Of a stretch of 64,000 nucleotides of DNA, positions 10,532-22,425 are shown in pieces. Positions within the stretch are counted from its first letter, which is position 1. Every line of letters begins with the position of its first letter. A model generated the notes under the pieces. It saw nothing but the letters and a program-made list of their open reading frames with translations. It did not search any database and was not told where the DNA came from. Origin of the DNA: Rhynochetos jubatus (lineage: Eukaryota > Chordata > Aves > Eurypygiformes > Rhynochetidae). Location: assembly GCA_027574665.1 (NCBI GenBank), contig CM050650.1, forward strand, positions 53,551,304 through 53,615,303, read 5' to 3'. Both the position numbers and the translations under genes were made by a program.

Positions 10532-13500
10532 CTAATAAAGGAATAATTTTCTAGGGAAAATAGTAGAGGCATGTTGTTTTAGTCTCTGAACACCCCAGTG
10601 ATGGGTTTCTATTGCAATCAATTCCTGTAGTCATGAATGCTGCTCTTGTTCTGCTGTAAAACCAGGTGGGACTGAAGTTCATTGCTAGTAGGTTGAAACA
10701 ACTAAAGTTGATTTCTCGGCTACTCCAACTAACACTAAAAGATGCCTACAAAGTAGCGCAACTTCACTGACAAAATGAAGCAGATGAAAGCCAATGTCAG
10801 AGATCTGAGAAGTATGAAGAATACTTTTTCTTCTGGAATGTGAAGTTTCTTTAAAAGCTGTTGTTTGCTCTTATTCTGCTTATAATAAATCTGTAAAGCA
10901 TTTAATAACAAAGATGTCATGATTTCTATAAAACCATGTAGTATCTTAGACGTGACTTGACTATTGTTGAGGAAGGCTTAAGCTGTGAACGTCTTCCCAG
11001 TTCTGCTACAGGACTTTTCAAATTTGTGCAGTCCTGGGCCTCCATTTCCCACAGCCATGACTGTGTCTAGGCTGCAAGTGAAAGTGTTTGTGTTTGGGAA
11101 CAGCTGAAGCATACATAATGCTGAACACTTCAGATATGTTCAAGATTCTGCTCTGGGTCATGATGTGACAGAAAATGTGGTTTGTTACTCTTGGACATTC
11201 CAGAGCATCTCATACGTACTTGTGAATGTTCACTGACAAACTACTTTCTGCCACCTCACTCCCTCTCTTTCCATTTTCATGCATTCCAGTGAAGTACTGA
11301 GACCCAAGTCCCAGTGGGGCCAAAACTAGATTGAAAAAGAAATTTAGAAGCCTAAAGGTGTTCTCAAGATATGTCTAACCACATGTCTTGAGTCCGTTGG
11401 TGCTCAGATTTACATTATTAAAATTTTATGAAAATGTATAACGCGGTGGTCAAAGAGCCAAATATTTTACTGTTTCTAGATAGTCTTCTCTAAAACGTAG
11501 CAACATTTTAAAATCCTGTACATCTGAAGAATTAACAGTAGATCTTGACACCAGCTGTAACATCTGAAGATTAAATGTGGTGATCCCAGGACAAGATAAT
11601 TCATTCAGTGCTGAGCCGCAGATCTACACATCCTTTTCTGTTGCATTTTATGGTGCCTGTGGATGGTTTAGAGTGTGAGATTGACTCACTACCCAGAGTA
11701 TACAACAGAAGCTCATTAGCTTTTCACTCATTTTCAAATACTTTTTGCACCAATAAAAGCAATGAATTAGAAATTAAAGCATAAGATACTGTAGTAGTAT
11801 TTGTCATAGCTACATGCAGGCAGTTTCTGGTTTGTTTTTTAGGTAAGCTCTTCTGATTCAGTGACAATTCACTTATGTAAATATAGTTTATAAAATGTAC
11901 CTCAGAGTTCTTTCCCGTTTCTAAAACAGTGGAGTTTGGAATGCTATCTTTTTACTGCAGACCTGTAATAAAAATACTTCGTGTCGTGCACATGAAGGCC
12001 AGGCTAAGTAGCAAGCTACACCAGAATTTTCCTGGCTTCAGCCTTAATAGGAAGTGGTCAGGAATTTCCTGCTTTGAAATGTTTTTGATGGAGTTTTCAA
12101 ATTGTTGTGACATTCTAATTTCATGTATTTTAAATGAAATAATTCTGCTTTACTCTTTGGTGTTTATTTCAATAGCTATAATAATTTACAGTAAAACAAA
12201 AAATAAATGCAGCCATTGAAGGAAAACATTTTAGTGGATTTAGGAATACTTCTGGCTTGAGGCCATGTTTGAATTTTTGATGTTTTATTCATAGTTAGAA
12301 AAAAAAAAGAAATTTTATGTGACAGCAAAACCACTTCCATCTCGATCTGGCATTAATATTGTGTTAAGCTTCCTTTTCATGTTGGAAATTATGAATGGAG
12401 TAAAAAAATATGGTAAGGCTATATCTTAGCCATTGGAAGAAATCATTATGAAAGACATGAAAAAACCTGCTAACCTTCAGTCGACAAAGTCAATGTCATA
12501 AATATGTGCATAACTTTGTATATGCTCTAGCCTTAAAATATTTTGAAAGCAGCAGCCACTGCTCCACTTGAGCATTTTCTCATAGTTTATCTCCCTGTTT
12601 TCCCTTTTGCTCCTTTTGTGGCTCCTGTTGCTGCCCTGAAGTGTGCAAAAGCTCAGTAGCTGGTGAATACATAGTTCCAAAGCAATCATGATAATAACGA
12701 AGAGTAATTTATTACTCTGTCTGAAGCGTAATTTGATGCACTTGTCAATGTCAGATGCCTGTGAGGTTGTTGTTCTTTCCATATTGACAAGTTAGGAACA
12801 AATTGGGGGTTGGAAAAAAAAATGGCAAGAACATTTTTACTCATAAATTATTTGCAACCTTTGTGAAATACCTGTTGCCATTTGACCTTTTCCTGTTGGG
12901 CTGATTTCTGTGAAATTATGTTGGTACTAAAATGGAGAAGAGGAACAACTGTCTACCTCAAACTATACTGGTGTTTTGAAATTTTGCATAGATTCTCGTT
13001 GTATTTATGATTTTGTCGGAGAGTTAGTGTGAGCCAGTGTAGCTATCAGATTGGTAGAAAGCCTATCAACCACCTCCTTTTTCACTATATGCTATTATAT
13101 TTTGAGGCATCTATTTTTGGGAACACCTCATCTCAACAAATAACTTATTTCTGGGTAGTTAAACTTGAGTTACAGAAGCACAAACAATTTTTTTTCCCCT
13201 TGTCTGCATGTAGAAGGGTTCAAAGCCCAAGGTGGAAGTGGGCAACAGTAAACCTCGTTAAAAATTGCAACTTGACACAAGTGTGATGTAGTTACCACAA
13301 AGAACTAATGCTGCAGATTATTTTACAGGCAGAAAACTATTTATGTGAGCCACAGCTAGGGGTAGGATTGGTGGGGAAAAGAAGTATGCCAAGATGGTGA
13401 GAAAGAAATCACTTTTCGTTGAGCAAGCTTAAGATGTTCAAGGCAGCCTCTGGGTTATTTGCCCACCTCAGAAACAGAAATACACCTGCTGGGGAAATAC

Positions 13501-13605
13501 GCATGATGGCAACATTGACAATTGTACGTTGTTGTTAGCTGTAATAGTTTTAAATGGTTTGGAAATAGTAGCCGTTTAAAAAGCAAAGATATTTCAAGGT
13601 GGTTT
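10532..13605. other. Gene-free AT-rich sequence
   Basis: No recognisable exon or repeat. Open frames of 61-101 codons near 10.7, 11.9 and 12.5 kb have no identifiable motif and sit in AT-rich sequence with ordinary stop density around them. Confidence 0.45.
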
Positions 13606-13905
13606 AGAATCAGAGTAATGTAGGTTGGAAGAGATCTCTGCAGACTGGAATCCAGCTCTACACTCCAAGCAGGACAAACTACAGCTAGCTGCCCAGGGCC
13701 TCATCCAGCCTAGTTTTGAGTATCTCCGAAGACCAGCGTTCAACAACCTGACCGGGTCCCTGTTCCAAAGCTCGACTGTTCCATTGTGACAACTGATTTC
13801 CTAATCCCTTACTGGAATTTCCTGTATTACAGCCTGTGTCCGTGTCACTCATCCTGTCCTTGTGTGCTTCTCTGAAAACTCTCCCCTACCTCACCGACCA
13901 CCATG
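13606..13905 (-). mobile_element. CR1 LINE, old 3' fragment
   Basis: Read on the given strand this matches the reverse complement of the CR1 3' region: AGAATCAGAGTAATGTAGGT, then GGTTGGAAGAGATCTCTGCA, a GCCCAGGGCCTCATCCAGCC block, and CTGGAATTTCCTGTATTACA in the expected order. The 3' end is at the low coordinate and the 5' side is truncated, as is usual for CR1. Many substitutions and a degraded ATTCT end repeat make it clearly older than the CR1 copies at 59-61 kb. It holds only the end of the reverse-transcriptase ORF and the 3' UTR and cannot encode a protein. Confidence 0.85.
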
Positions 13906-14519
13906 TTACAATAGACATGCTGACTGTAATGGAAAGAAAGAATAAGCAGCCATCTTTCCAGAAGCTGCACATTCCAGCTCATATTTTTGCAGGGACCTAG
14001 AATGAGAAATTAAAAATACAAAACCATCATCCAAAGTTCAGCATTTTGCTTATGTGTCATGTTAAAAGCTAGTAGCACAGTAAAAATGCATTATGCTAAA
14101 TGTGATAAAATACAGTACAACACTGGTGCCAGTGTGGTGCTTTGAGCCAAGCACAAAGGCCAGACATGTTTTTCATGTATGTAAGTTTGCTTTATTTTGT
14201 TGTCTAGGATCAGTTTCAGGTGACCTACACCTAGCTGTCTGGACAGGCACCAGCCTTCAGCATCTCCACACTGTGTTTTTCTTACCTACCTCCAAAGACT
14301 CTTCCTACCTTTCCCTGCGATACAACAAGAGTATGTGCTTGGATTTATTTTTTTTTTATGTAAGTTGGCCAAAGGTAGATGTCTACATCCTGCCCCTAAG
14401 TAGTACCTATTGCTTGTGTAATTGCCAACTTCATTCTCATAGTAGTTCTTTTCAGCATAGTTCTTCTCATATATTCTACTTCTCGTTTATGGATTTCAAA
14501 ACATAGTGGAGACCAGCAG
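13906..14519. other. No gene recognised; 137-codon chance frame
   Basis: A 137-codon open frame (14093-14506, plus) covers most of this stretch. Its translation is rich in Ser, Phe, Cys and His, has no domain or repeat I recognise, and runs up to a MIR fossil. I treat it as chance. Confidence 0.4.
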
Positions 14520-14650
14520 CAATATGCCAGTTTCTGGGTTGGAAACTGAAGCATCATGGCCTGAGAGTGGAAGCAGATAAAAAGAAAGCCATAAATAGAA
14601 CCTGTGTTTTCTAATTCCCAGCGTGCTGCCCTAACCTCTAGGACAAACGG
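14520..14650 (-). mobile_element. MIR SINE fossil
   Basis: The minus strand shows the order of a MIR/CORE-SINE: TAGAGGTTAGGGCAGCACGC (tRNA-derived head), ACACAGGTTCTATTTATGGC (box B region), and CTTCAGTTTCCAACCCAGAA (the conserved CTCAGTTTCC segment). MIRs were active in early amniotes and mammals, and survivors in birds are few and very diverged. Divergence here is high, so exact ends are uncertain. Confidence 0.6.
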
Positions 14651-16030
14651 TAATGTGAGTCCTTTAGGAATATTTTTGCTTTTTAGAAATGCTAGATCTT
14701 GAAATTAGGTGATTATGTGAGAACTTTAATTTCTTTTTTAAATTTTAATTAAACGCTCAGCTTGAAGATACAAGACTCAAGGTCTAAATTTGTAAAAGAA
14801 AAATCAAGGGCTTTACGTACAATCTCTGAAGGACAGCCTATTTTTAAACACAATCTCCTGCGCTTTGAGGAGTCATGGCTCTCCACTCCCCAAATGCCTA
14901 AGATTTCACTTTTTTTCCCATAACTTTTACTGCCACTTCTTATGTGTATGCATTTAGGCAGCACAGTATGCTCTGTTTTTGCAGGGATGGTGGTAAATAG
15001 TGATAAATACATTGCAGAGCAGCGGGTCTTTGAGCAGAGAGCTGTGGTAGTAGTCTAATCTGTCTAGTGCAAAGATGATTCAGTATTGAAAATCTGGGTG
15101 GTCTTGGAGGGGAAGGAAACAATAGCCTGTTTAAGTAGTGATATTTTAAGCAGACCACCTCCTTGCTTTGGGAGGGCAGTGGTGGGGGGAGCAAAAGTGA
15201 AATAATATGATCTGTCATCAAAAGCCAAGCAAGTCTGGAAGGGCTCTTTTTCAAAATCTATTAATTTTTTTTTTTTTCAGTTTGAAAACAAAAGGAAGAG
15301 AATCCTGCTGGAATTCTTTACTGGGTTTTGGGTTTTTTGCATGTTTTTTGCATAACAATGCTGCTCAGATACAATGGTGGGAATCTCTCCTTCAGGATGA
15401 ATGGCAGCTTACAGCAAGGGTTGGGATCTGTTGGTGCGGATTAATTAACAACATGGGGCAGTGCAGATGCTTACCCCTGAATTGAAGTCAATGAGACCTT
15501 TTCTGTTCTTAGAGCTAATTGCAGTAAGTACATAGCAGGGCATTATACTGTAGGAAATACATCTTAAACATTGTGGTTTAGTCCAGTGTGAAAGAATTTA
15601 GCAGTTAGGCTGATTGCTTAAGATTAATGAGTTACGTGGGTCAAAATTCTTTCTCTGGATGATTATCTTAGACTAAAGTTAATGTAGTTTTGCGAGTGGT
15701 TTTCAGTCACCTGCAAGGAGGTAGATGCTGGCTTTATGCCTAATATACTACGTCGTAATGTTCTGTGTAGTGTTAAATAATGCCGTTTTCGTAAACTGAA
15801 CAAATAGAAGTACAATGAATATGAAAAATACATCATTCTGGTAACATAAATGGTGTTAAAAGGATATAGAAGGGAGTTCACAGAGGTAAACGCTCTGTGT
15901 GTGGTGTTCTGGGGGAAGAAAAAAATCTAGTGAGGAACACAGAACTACTTTAGTGTGTGTGGGGATAAAATATATGTATTCCTGTTATCACCTCAGCATA
16001 TTTATATGCTTCATTTCAGTGAGGTGAATT
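14651..16030. other. Gene-free sequence
   Basis: Several open frames of 70-104 codons on both strands (14.75-15.5 and 15.66-15.88 kb) overlap in incompatible ways and lack motifs. A T-rich tract lies at about 15.27 kb and a GGGTTTTGGGTTTTTTG stretch near 15.32 kb. Confidence 0.4.
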
Positions 16031-16345
16031 TAGGGCTCATAATGTAGCAAAAAATCACCATTACGCCATATTTAAGAGATTATGTTAATTAAATTTAAGC
16101 CTCTAAACAATGAATTTAATAGGTTGTGTTCCTTAATGACCTCTGAATAAAAAGGAATTTGTTTTGTTTTCTGTGGAAGAACAAATGGTTTCATACATAA
16201 TAAGCTGCTTCAGGACTTTTTCTTTCTCAACCTTTAAAAGCTGATTTGGTCTTTACAGGAGAAAATTCAATTGCAACTCCCACTTCTGTTGCCCTGCTGC
16301 CAACACACCTAGGGAATGATTAAGATGGTACCGCATGTTACTGTC
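16031..16345. other. Candidate conserved non-coding block (by eye)
   Basis: This is a low-repeat stretch dense in homeodomain-type TTAATTAA/TAAT cores and SOX-like AACAATG, with well-ordered sequence and no microsatellite. Such composition is typical of conserved enhancers in developmental gene deserts. I have no alignment, so this is a guess from appearance only. Confidence 0.2.
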
Positions 16346-17631
16346 CAAGTTGAAGAGAACATAATGTATCTTCAGTACTAGTCATTATTGTGTGTGTGCA
16401 CGTATGCAGATGTTATACAGGTGGAACGTAAACAAGAGTTCTAGCTGAAGCTGTTTGTAAACTTTGATGAGCTACTTTTTTTTCCCCCAAATATGTGGCT
16501 ATATTGTTGTGTGTATTTGGAGTCATTTTAGATACTGTTATTTATTTCCCTTCAGTAGATGTTGGCTTTGTACCTTCATTTCTTTGTGTCTGTGCTAAGT
16601 TTCTGGACAAATAGTGCTATACTTTGGTATCTTGTTATTGGAGCTTAAACATTGTTTTAGCAGACACTTGAAAGGAGTATATTTACTAGTATTTTATCTA
16701 AGCTGTAGTCTTTTTAATTTGCAAGATATTATACTTTGCCACATTACTTTTTTAGAAATCAATTTATAAGACCTTTTTTCCTACTTTTTAAATATTTGGA
16801 GTCTTGATAAATATCCAGAACCATGACTATTCCTGTATATTTCCTGCTTTTGTATTTATTTCTTCCATGTCTTCTATTTCCCTTCCTCAAGGTTTGCTTG
16901 CTCCTCTTTATGTACAATCTTTAGATTTAGTCCTTTGCTTGAAGTACAGTCACTAAATTTTATGGTACCACATTAAGCAAAGTGATGGGCTACATCCCTT
17001 GCTGTACACTCAGTGCATGGCTCAGATTTGGTATTTGAGACTGTGCAAACCCTCAGAAATGAAGAATGTCTTCATGGAAGAGGGATAGAGATGTCCTGTT
17101 AAAGCTGACTTGCTTACTTGAGTTGCTGGTAGGAAAACAAGAGAAACTGGACCTACAAAAGAAAGCAGCCCTCCACGTTAGGAATTGGATAACATGGCAC
17201 ATACCGTCAGATGAGTTTGTGCTGAGCTCCAATCAACGCAGTGCAGCAGAGGAGTATTAGGGAATGTATATCACAACAATAAAGATTCGGTATGTTTTTA
17301 CTGTCTTCTAGAGCACGAGGAGGAGAGGAATATAAACTGAGTTGATCTCCCTCTTAGACTGTTTCTGAGGCTACACAACTGTGTCCTATTTGCTTCTGAC
17401 CTACATTGGCTGGGAATGTAGAAAAAAATGCCATTTTAGGCACTTAACAGGGACCACAGTGGTTTTATTTGCAGATCTCCCCTGCACAAGGCTATATTTT
17501 AGTCTTCAGTAGTAAAGCTCATGTGATTAAAAGCATGTGACATACTGCTAATTGCAACACCCAGCTCCTAGCATTTGTAGTGCTTGTCTTGAGGAAATCT
17601 TAAAATGCTTCAGTATGGTTACTGCCATTGG
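16346..17631. other. Gene-free sequence
   Basis: T-rich stretch with no exon-like or repeat signature I can identify. Confidence 0.4.
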
Positions 17632-17740
17632 CCTGCATTTTGAAGACTGGGAAACTGAGGCACGAAGTGGCAAAGTGACATGTCAAGGTCAGGGAGACAG
17701 TGGCAGGTCTTTCTTTGGCGCCGAGCATCAGCCCAACGCA
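17632..17740 (-). mobile_element. MIR SINE fossil
   Basis: The plus strand reads GGGAAACTGAGGCACGAAGT followed by AAAGTGACATGTCAAGGTCA and then GACAGTGGCAGG. This is the reverse complement of the MIR segment in which CCTTGGGCAAGTCACTT precedes GCCTCAGTTTCC and then CATCTGTAAAATG. It is the best preserved MIR in the window. The flank to about 17575 may be a more diverged continuation. Confidence 0.75.
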
Positions 17741-18506
17741 CAATACAGTAGGCCATTAACTTCTCTTTGGCCCATCCGTTGTCAGTGCAAGTGTGATTGA
17801 TTCGAGTTCTCTGTGGATACATAAGAGCACTGTGTGAATGATCTGTTTGTTCCTAGATGTTATGAAAGATATTTTTTTTATTTCTTTAATGCTGTTAAAT
17901 ATACGTCTGTATTCTGGAATCAGTCGTCTTGCGCTTTTAGTCTTCTGCTATCATACTGTGCCTATCATATCTCTGTTCCTTCCTTTTGTTAATATAATTC
18001 TAAAACTTGTTTACAGTTTGACAAAGGTTGATGGATTTCCATAATAGTCTTTATGCTTGCACATTCTTAATCTAAAATCAGTTTTCAACAAGGAGGATAA
18101 AAAAGCTTAATTTTAAAATGTGGAGTAGAAGTTTCTAGGTACTGTGTGATTTTAAGCCGTGGATAGCGGTGCCAAGCACAGTTCCTGCAGCTCATACAAG
18201 AGAGATGATGTTTGCCATGCAACACTGCTCGGTGGGGGGAATCCAGGGATGTAATATTACACCCCACTACAGCCCTGTGAACATATGTTAAATAATGGCG
18301 CTACCTTGCACGGGATTGTCAGAGATACTTCGTGTGGGCATTCAGATTTATATGGCTATGAAGGCAGTTGACATGCCATTCTTCTGAAACCAGACTGAAG
18401 TGGTCGGTATGATCTACGTGGGGATGGAGTTTATTTCAGTATGCTGCAAAATGAAATGTGTGATCAGTGGATGGGGGACTGGGAATCCATGTATTCTCCA
18501 CTGATG
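17741..18506. other. Gene-free sequence
   Basis: No exon, RNA gene or repeat recognised between the MIR fossil and the A/C-rich tract. Confidence 0.4.
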
Positions 18507-18600
18507 TAAAACCAAAACAAAACACAAAAAACCCAAACAAACAAACAAAAAGAATCAAAACCCAACAAACAGACAAACCAACACCCCCAAAAAACCTCCA
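18507..18600 (+). repeat. A/C-rich low-complexity tract
   Basis: About 94 bases composed almost entirely of A and C, with a (CAAA)n core at 18536-18550 and a CCCCC run near 18585. It is compositionally the same class as the tract at 10.4 kb, but the two are not obviously copies of one sequence. Confidence 0.8.
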
Positions 18601-21600
18601 CAGTCTTCTTGCTGCTCCATCACAAGAATGCCCTTCAAAAATATTTCAGTAATTCCAAAAGAAGTAAAAACACTTCCATCATTTGTCCGTCAGCATAACT
18701 TGTGATCCAGCCATACGCACCTCTCATCTTCTCTTTGCAACAGTGTTTGTACCCTCTCACTCCACACCTTCTCATGAGCTATGGACAATCACTGACTTCA
18801 GTGGCAGCATGCATTTTACTAGTGAAACACCTGGGTGGAAAAATAAATTAAAGAGGCATTACGTAATCTTCCGGTATGTGGTTCATCTTTGTAATGAAGG
18901 TTGAATAGGTGGTAAATTTCAGTTTTAAAATAATTTTACCTTTGAGATACTGAAGTGGGGAGAAAAAGAGCATCTGTATAATCCTTAAATTGGTGATAGA
19001 GGATTATTATGCTTGGGTGTTTTTTATGCGTTTTTCTTAATATGCAAATGTAGAAGAATGACAAATACCCACAGAAATCACAAGAACAAATCAAGCATAA
19101 GAAATTTTGTCCCAGAAGACACCCTTCCTAAGAAAATGTATGAAAATGCCTGACATGGGGATTTATGAGAAAAATGGCTTCTCAGTCCTTCTGAATTGTC
19201 CTTCTGAATCTAAAGTCTGGGTACTGGATGTAGCAGACGAGATTGGATTATGTTTAGTTGTGGCAATACACTGCTGCTGTTACTGCTAATCCCTCATGCA
19301 GCTTGTTACAGCGGTTATTCTGTTGTTCTGCTGCAGCTTTAACTTCACTCCAAGTACACGGTATGCATCTTGCTTACCTGCAAATTCCCAGTTTAGAATG
19401 GACGCACCATATTGTGCTTTTAACACAGTAGTTATCTTTGTACTGTCAAGCAATTGGCAAACCTTTACATGCTAGCATTGGCTTCAGCATTGCTAAAAAT
19501 TAAATTGCTACTATGGCAAATTCATTCATGCTGTAACATCATTGACTTCAGTGGCATTACACCAGATCTGAGTTTAGTCTATTGTGCTTCTGTTGCTTGT
19601 TTTTTTCAGGCACAGATACAGGAAGGAACAGGGTGGATATAGAATAGTTGATATCTTCTTTGCTTTTCCCATGATTCATTTTCCTTGTAAATTAGTTTCA
19701 TTGAAGGAAATGATATAACTTAGTAGAACCCTGGCACAGTTCTTCATACAAACAAAACACATTACAGAAAAAAAAAAAAATCCTTGCCCATTATAGTTTG
19801 ACAGCATTGTGTTCGCTAACCGTGTCTGACATCTGAAAACATAGTGGAGCCAGTCCATCTGAAGCAAGGAAGGAGCAAAAAAGCATTTTGAGTAGGATGG
19901 CAGGGACCAAATAACTTTTCACAATATGGGGTTTTGTTTGTGTTCTTTTAGATGTTTTATAACATTGTGGTAATCTGTACAAAGCCCAACCAAACCAAAG
20001 AGCTTACACAATAGTTTTATTTGGAGTAGTGTCAGTTAAATTAGGATACAAAGCAGGGAAGTTTAGTCTATGCAGCAAATTTGGTCTAACCTGATGATTG
20101 TTACCATCATGTCTCATGGAAAGAAATTTAAGAAGAGGCAAAGCAGCTTAATCCTGAATTCTACCCCGTGGGCATACAGTAACGGGTGAATTGTGAGTCT
20201 GAAAAAGACATTTTTGGGAATGTCTCTTCATATTTTGCTTATTTGTTATCCATTCATCCTTTCTTCAACAGCTCTTGGAGCCAGCAGAAAAAAAAAAGAG
20301 GACAAACATCCTATCTTTTCTGTAGGCACTCATCCTTTGCTTCTGTAAATGAAGCTTGCTTGCCTTACCTCATTTCAGGTTGCTGTGTGGTATGTCCTGA
20401 CCTGTTGCATTGACTGTGCTGCTCCAGCACTGCTCCCGCTTTTTGTTTTATTGGACTTCCATCTCTCCTCCTTCCCTATGGATAATATTTTATTAAAAGA
20501 AAATACTATCCTTTTGTTTTTCATACAGTTTTCTGCAACAGTGACATCTTGATTCAGATCTTCATCCAGATCCATCTTAAGGCAGACAGTAAGTCATCTC
20601 AGTCGTATTCGTTAGCATGTTGCATTAAGGAAGGACACAATGGGAAGGATAAGAACAACACTCAGAAAAAGCACTAAATTAGAAAAGTGGCTGAGGTGTC
20701 AGGACCAGTCCTTTTAGAACCGATGCCACATGGCACAATTCCTTGTAACAGGATTTATTTCAGGACTGTTTTTCTTAATTGTGCATTCAATTTCAGTGTT
20801 AGCACCCTGAAATATCTCTCTGAAGTGCTCATGAGAGAATTCTTTTGTGGTTTAGAGTTGGCTTACAAATCTTACAATTAAAACGGACTGGTAGTTAAGC
20901 AGCTCTTGAAAGCAGCCCTGCTTTGAAGTAAAATTCTGTTCTTCCCTCAACCCTATTCAATTAACACACAGTGACAGGTTTGTGCACAGGAGAGACCAGT
21001 CATGATACACAGCAGCACAGATAAGCATTAGTGGGATTTTCCTTGGGATGGGAGAGGTGGGGGAAGAACAGCAGTGAGAGAAACTTTGATTATAGATTCA
21101 TGCCAACTCTCCTGCTTCACAGAGCTGGTTGACAGGAAACTGGGGGCATTCCCTTTAAAACTGTGGTTTGGGTATGGGGGAGCTTGGGTGCTTCTGAGGT
21201 TGCACAAAGCCCTTCACTGTCCTTTCTCTCATTGTACACTTCTCATTGAGAGACACATTCTTGGTGGTTGCTGTTGTACCCTGCAGTAACTGTATGTATT
21301 ATTTCTTGTAAAATTTATGTCTCTGTTTCGTTTCTGGGTTTGTTTTCCCCCTTTTTCCCTGGCATTGTCTATATATGAGTATGCATCATTACTGTGGTAG
21401 GTTCTTCCTCTATAGGGTGCCAGTATCTATTCTACTTGAACCTGATAGTACAATTGTATATTAATGTTTAGGTGTGGTATTTAACCATGTTGCTCTGTAA
21501 AATTTTACAACCCAGTGAAGTAGCACAAGTATCTAGAAACTATCTTAACTATTCCAGCAATTGCCACAAGCCAAATCCTGTTTTATCCCAGTGTAGCACA

Positions 21601-22038
21601 GAAGTTAAGGATTTGCTGGTCTAGCATGGATTTACATTAATGCCATAGATGCCTTTGGTTCTTTGGACTTTGCAAAATTATGCTTCTACTAAGTGAAGCA
21701 TACTAATAAAATAGAGCACAAAACAGAAATAAAATCTCTCAATATTAATGTTGACATTCATTTCTCATAAGTGCAAATAATAGTGATGGACCTGTTCATG
21801 TAAAAGAGAAGTCACATGAAAACAACTCATGCTTTTTTTTTTTTTTTAATGGTTTTTTCATAAAGCTTTATTGTGCTGACTGCTTTAAAAGGGAGGCGAA
21901 AAAGCACTGACAAAATACAGAACTCATCCTCTAGCTTATTCCTCGTCTACTGCCTATGAAAATTGGGGATTAGAATATTTTCTTTTTGTGATGGAGATAG
22001 AACTTAATGGTGCATATGACATTGTGGTTTACAGGAGC
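18601..22038. other. Gene-free sequence
   Basis: Only short chance frames and homopolymers (A13 at 19768-19780, T15 at 21833-21847). No repeat family was recognised. Confidence 0.45.
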
Positions 22039-22425
22039 TTAATTGTCAGGGGGAAGATCTGTTGCTCTTTCTTGTTGAGCAACGGGGCATTTGTTTAGTA
22101 GCAGGGGAACATCCAGTGCAGCATCCGCTATGCCTTCCCCAACAGGTGGGCATCCGAGAGGACTGCTGGGTTTGCTCTTGGACTGTGACAGGTGAAAAAT
22201 GCTATTTAATGAGTTTTCTTCCCAGTCAATTAGCTGAAGGAGGGAGCTTTCCCATCTGTGCCTGACACAACCAGGGTTTGCCGGTTGCCACATTTCTTTT
22301 GTGAGAGTGATGGGCAATTCATAAATAGCATAATGACAATGGCTTTGCTGGTTGCGGTCAGTCTCACTAACTGCTCTGATCTGTGTAATCTCAGGGTTTT
22401 TTTTATTAAATACTTCCCACTAGTG
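22039..22425. other. Candidate conserved non-coding block (by eye)
   Basis: A GC-moderate, repeat-free stretch open on both strands for 67-112 codons. It contains TTTAATGAG and CAATTAGCTG homeodomain-like cores and a palindromic-looking GTTGCTCTTTCTTGTTGAGCAAC segment at its left end. Openness on both strands usually reflects composition rather than coding. The block is more complex than its AT-rich surroundings and may be a regulatory element. Confidence 0.22.

Noticed and set aside
14093-14506. 137-codon plus-strand frame
   Set aside because: Low-information Ser/Phe/Cys/His-rich translation with no domain; abuts a MIR fossil and has no exon-like boundaries.
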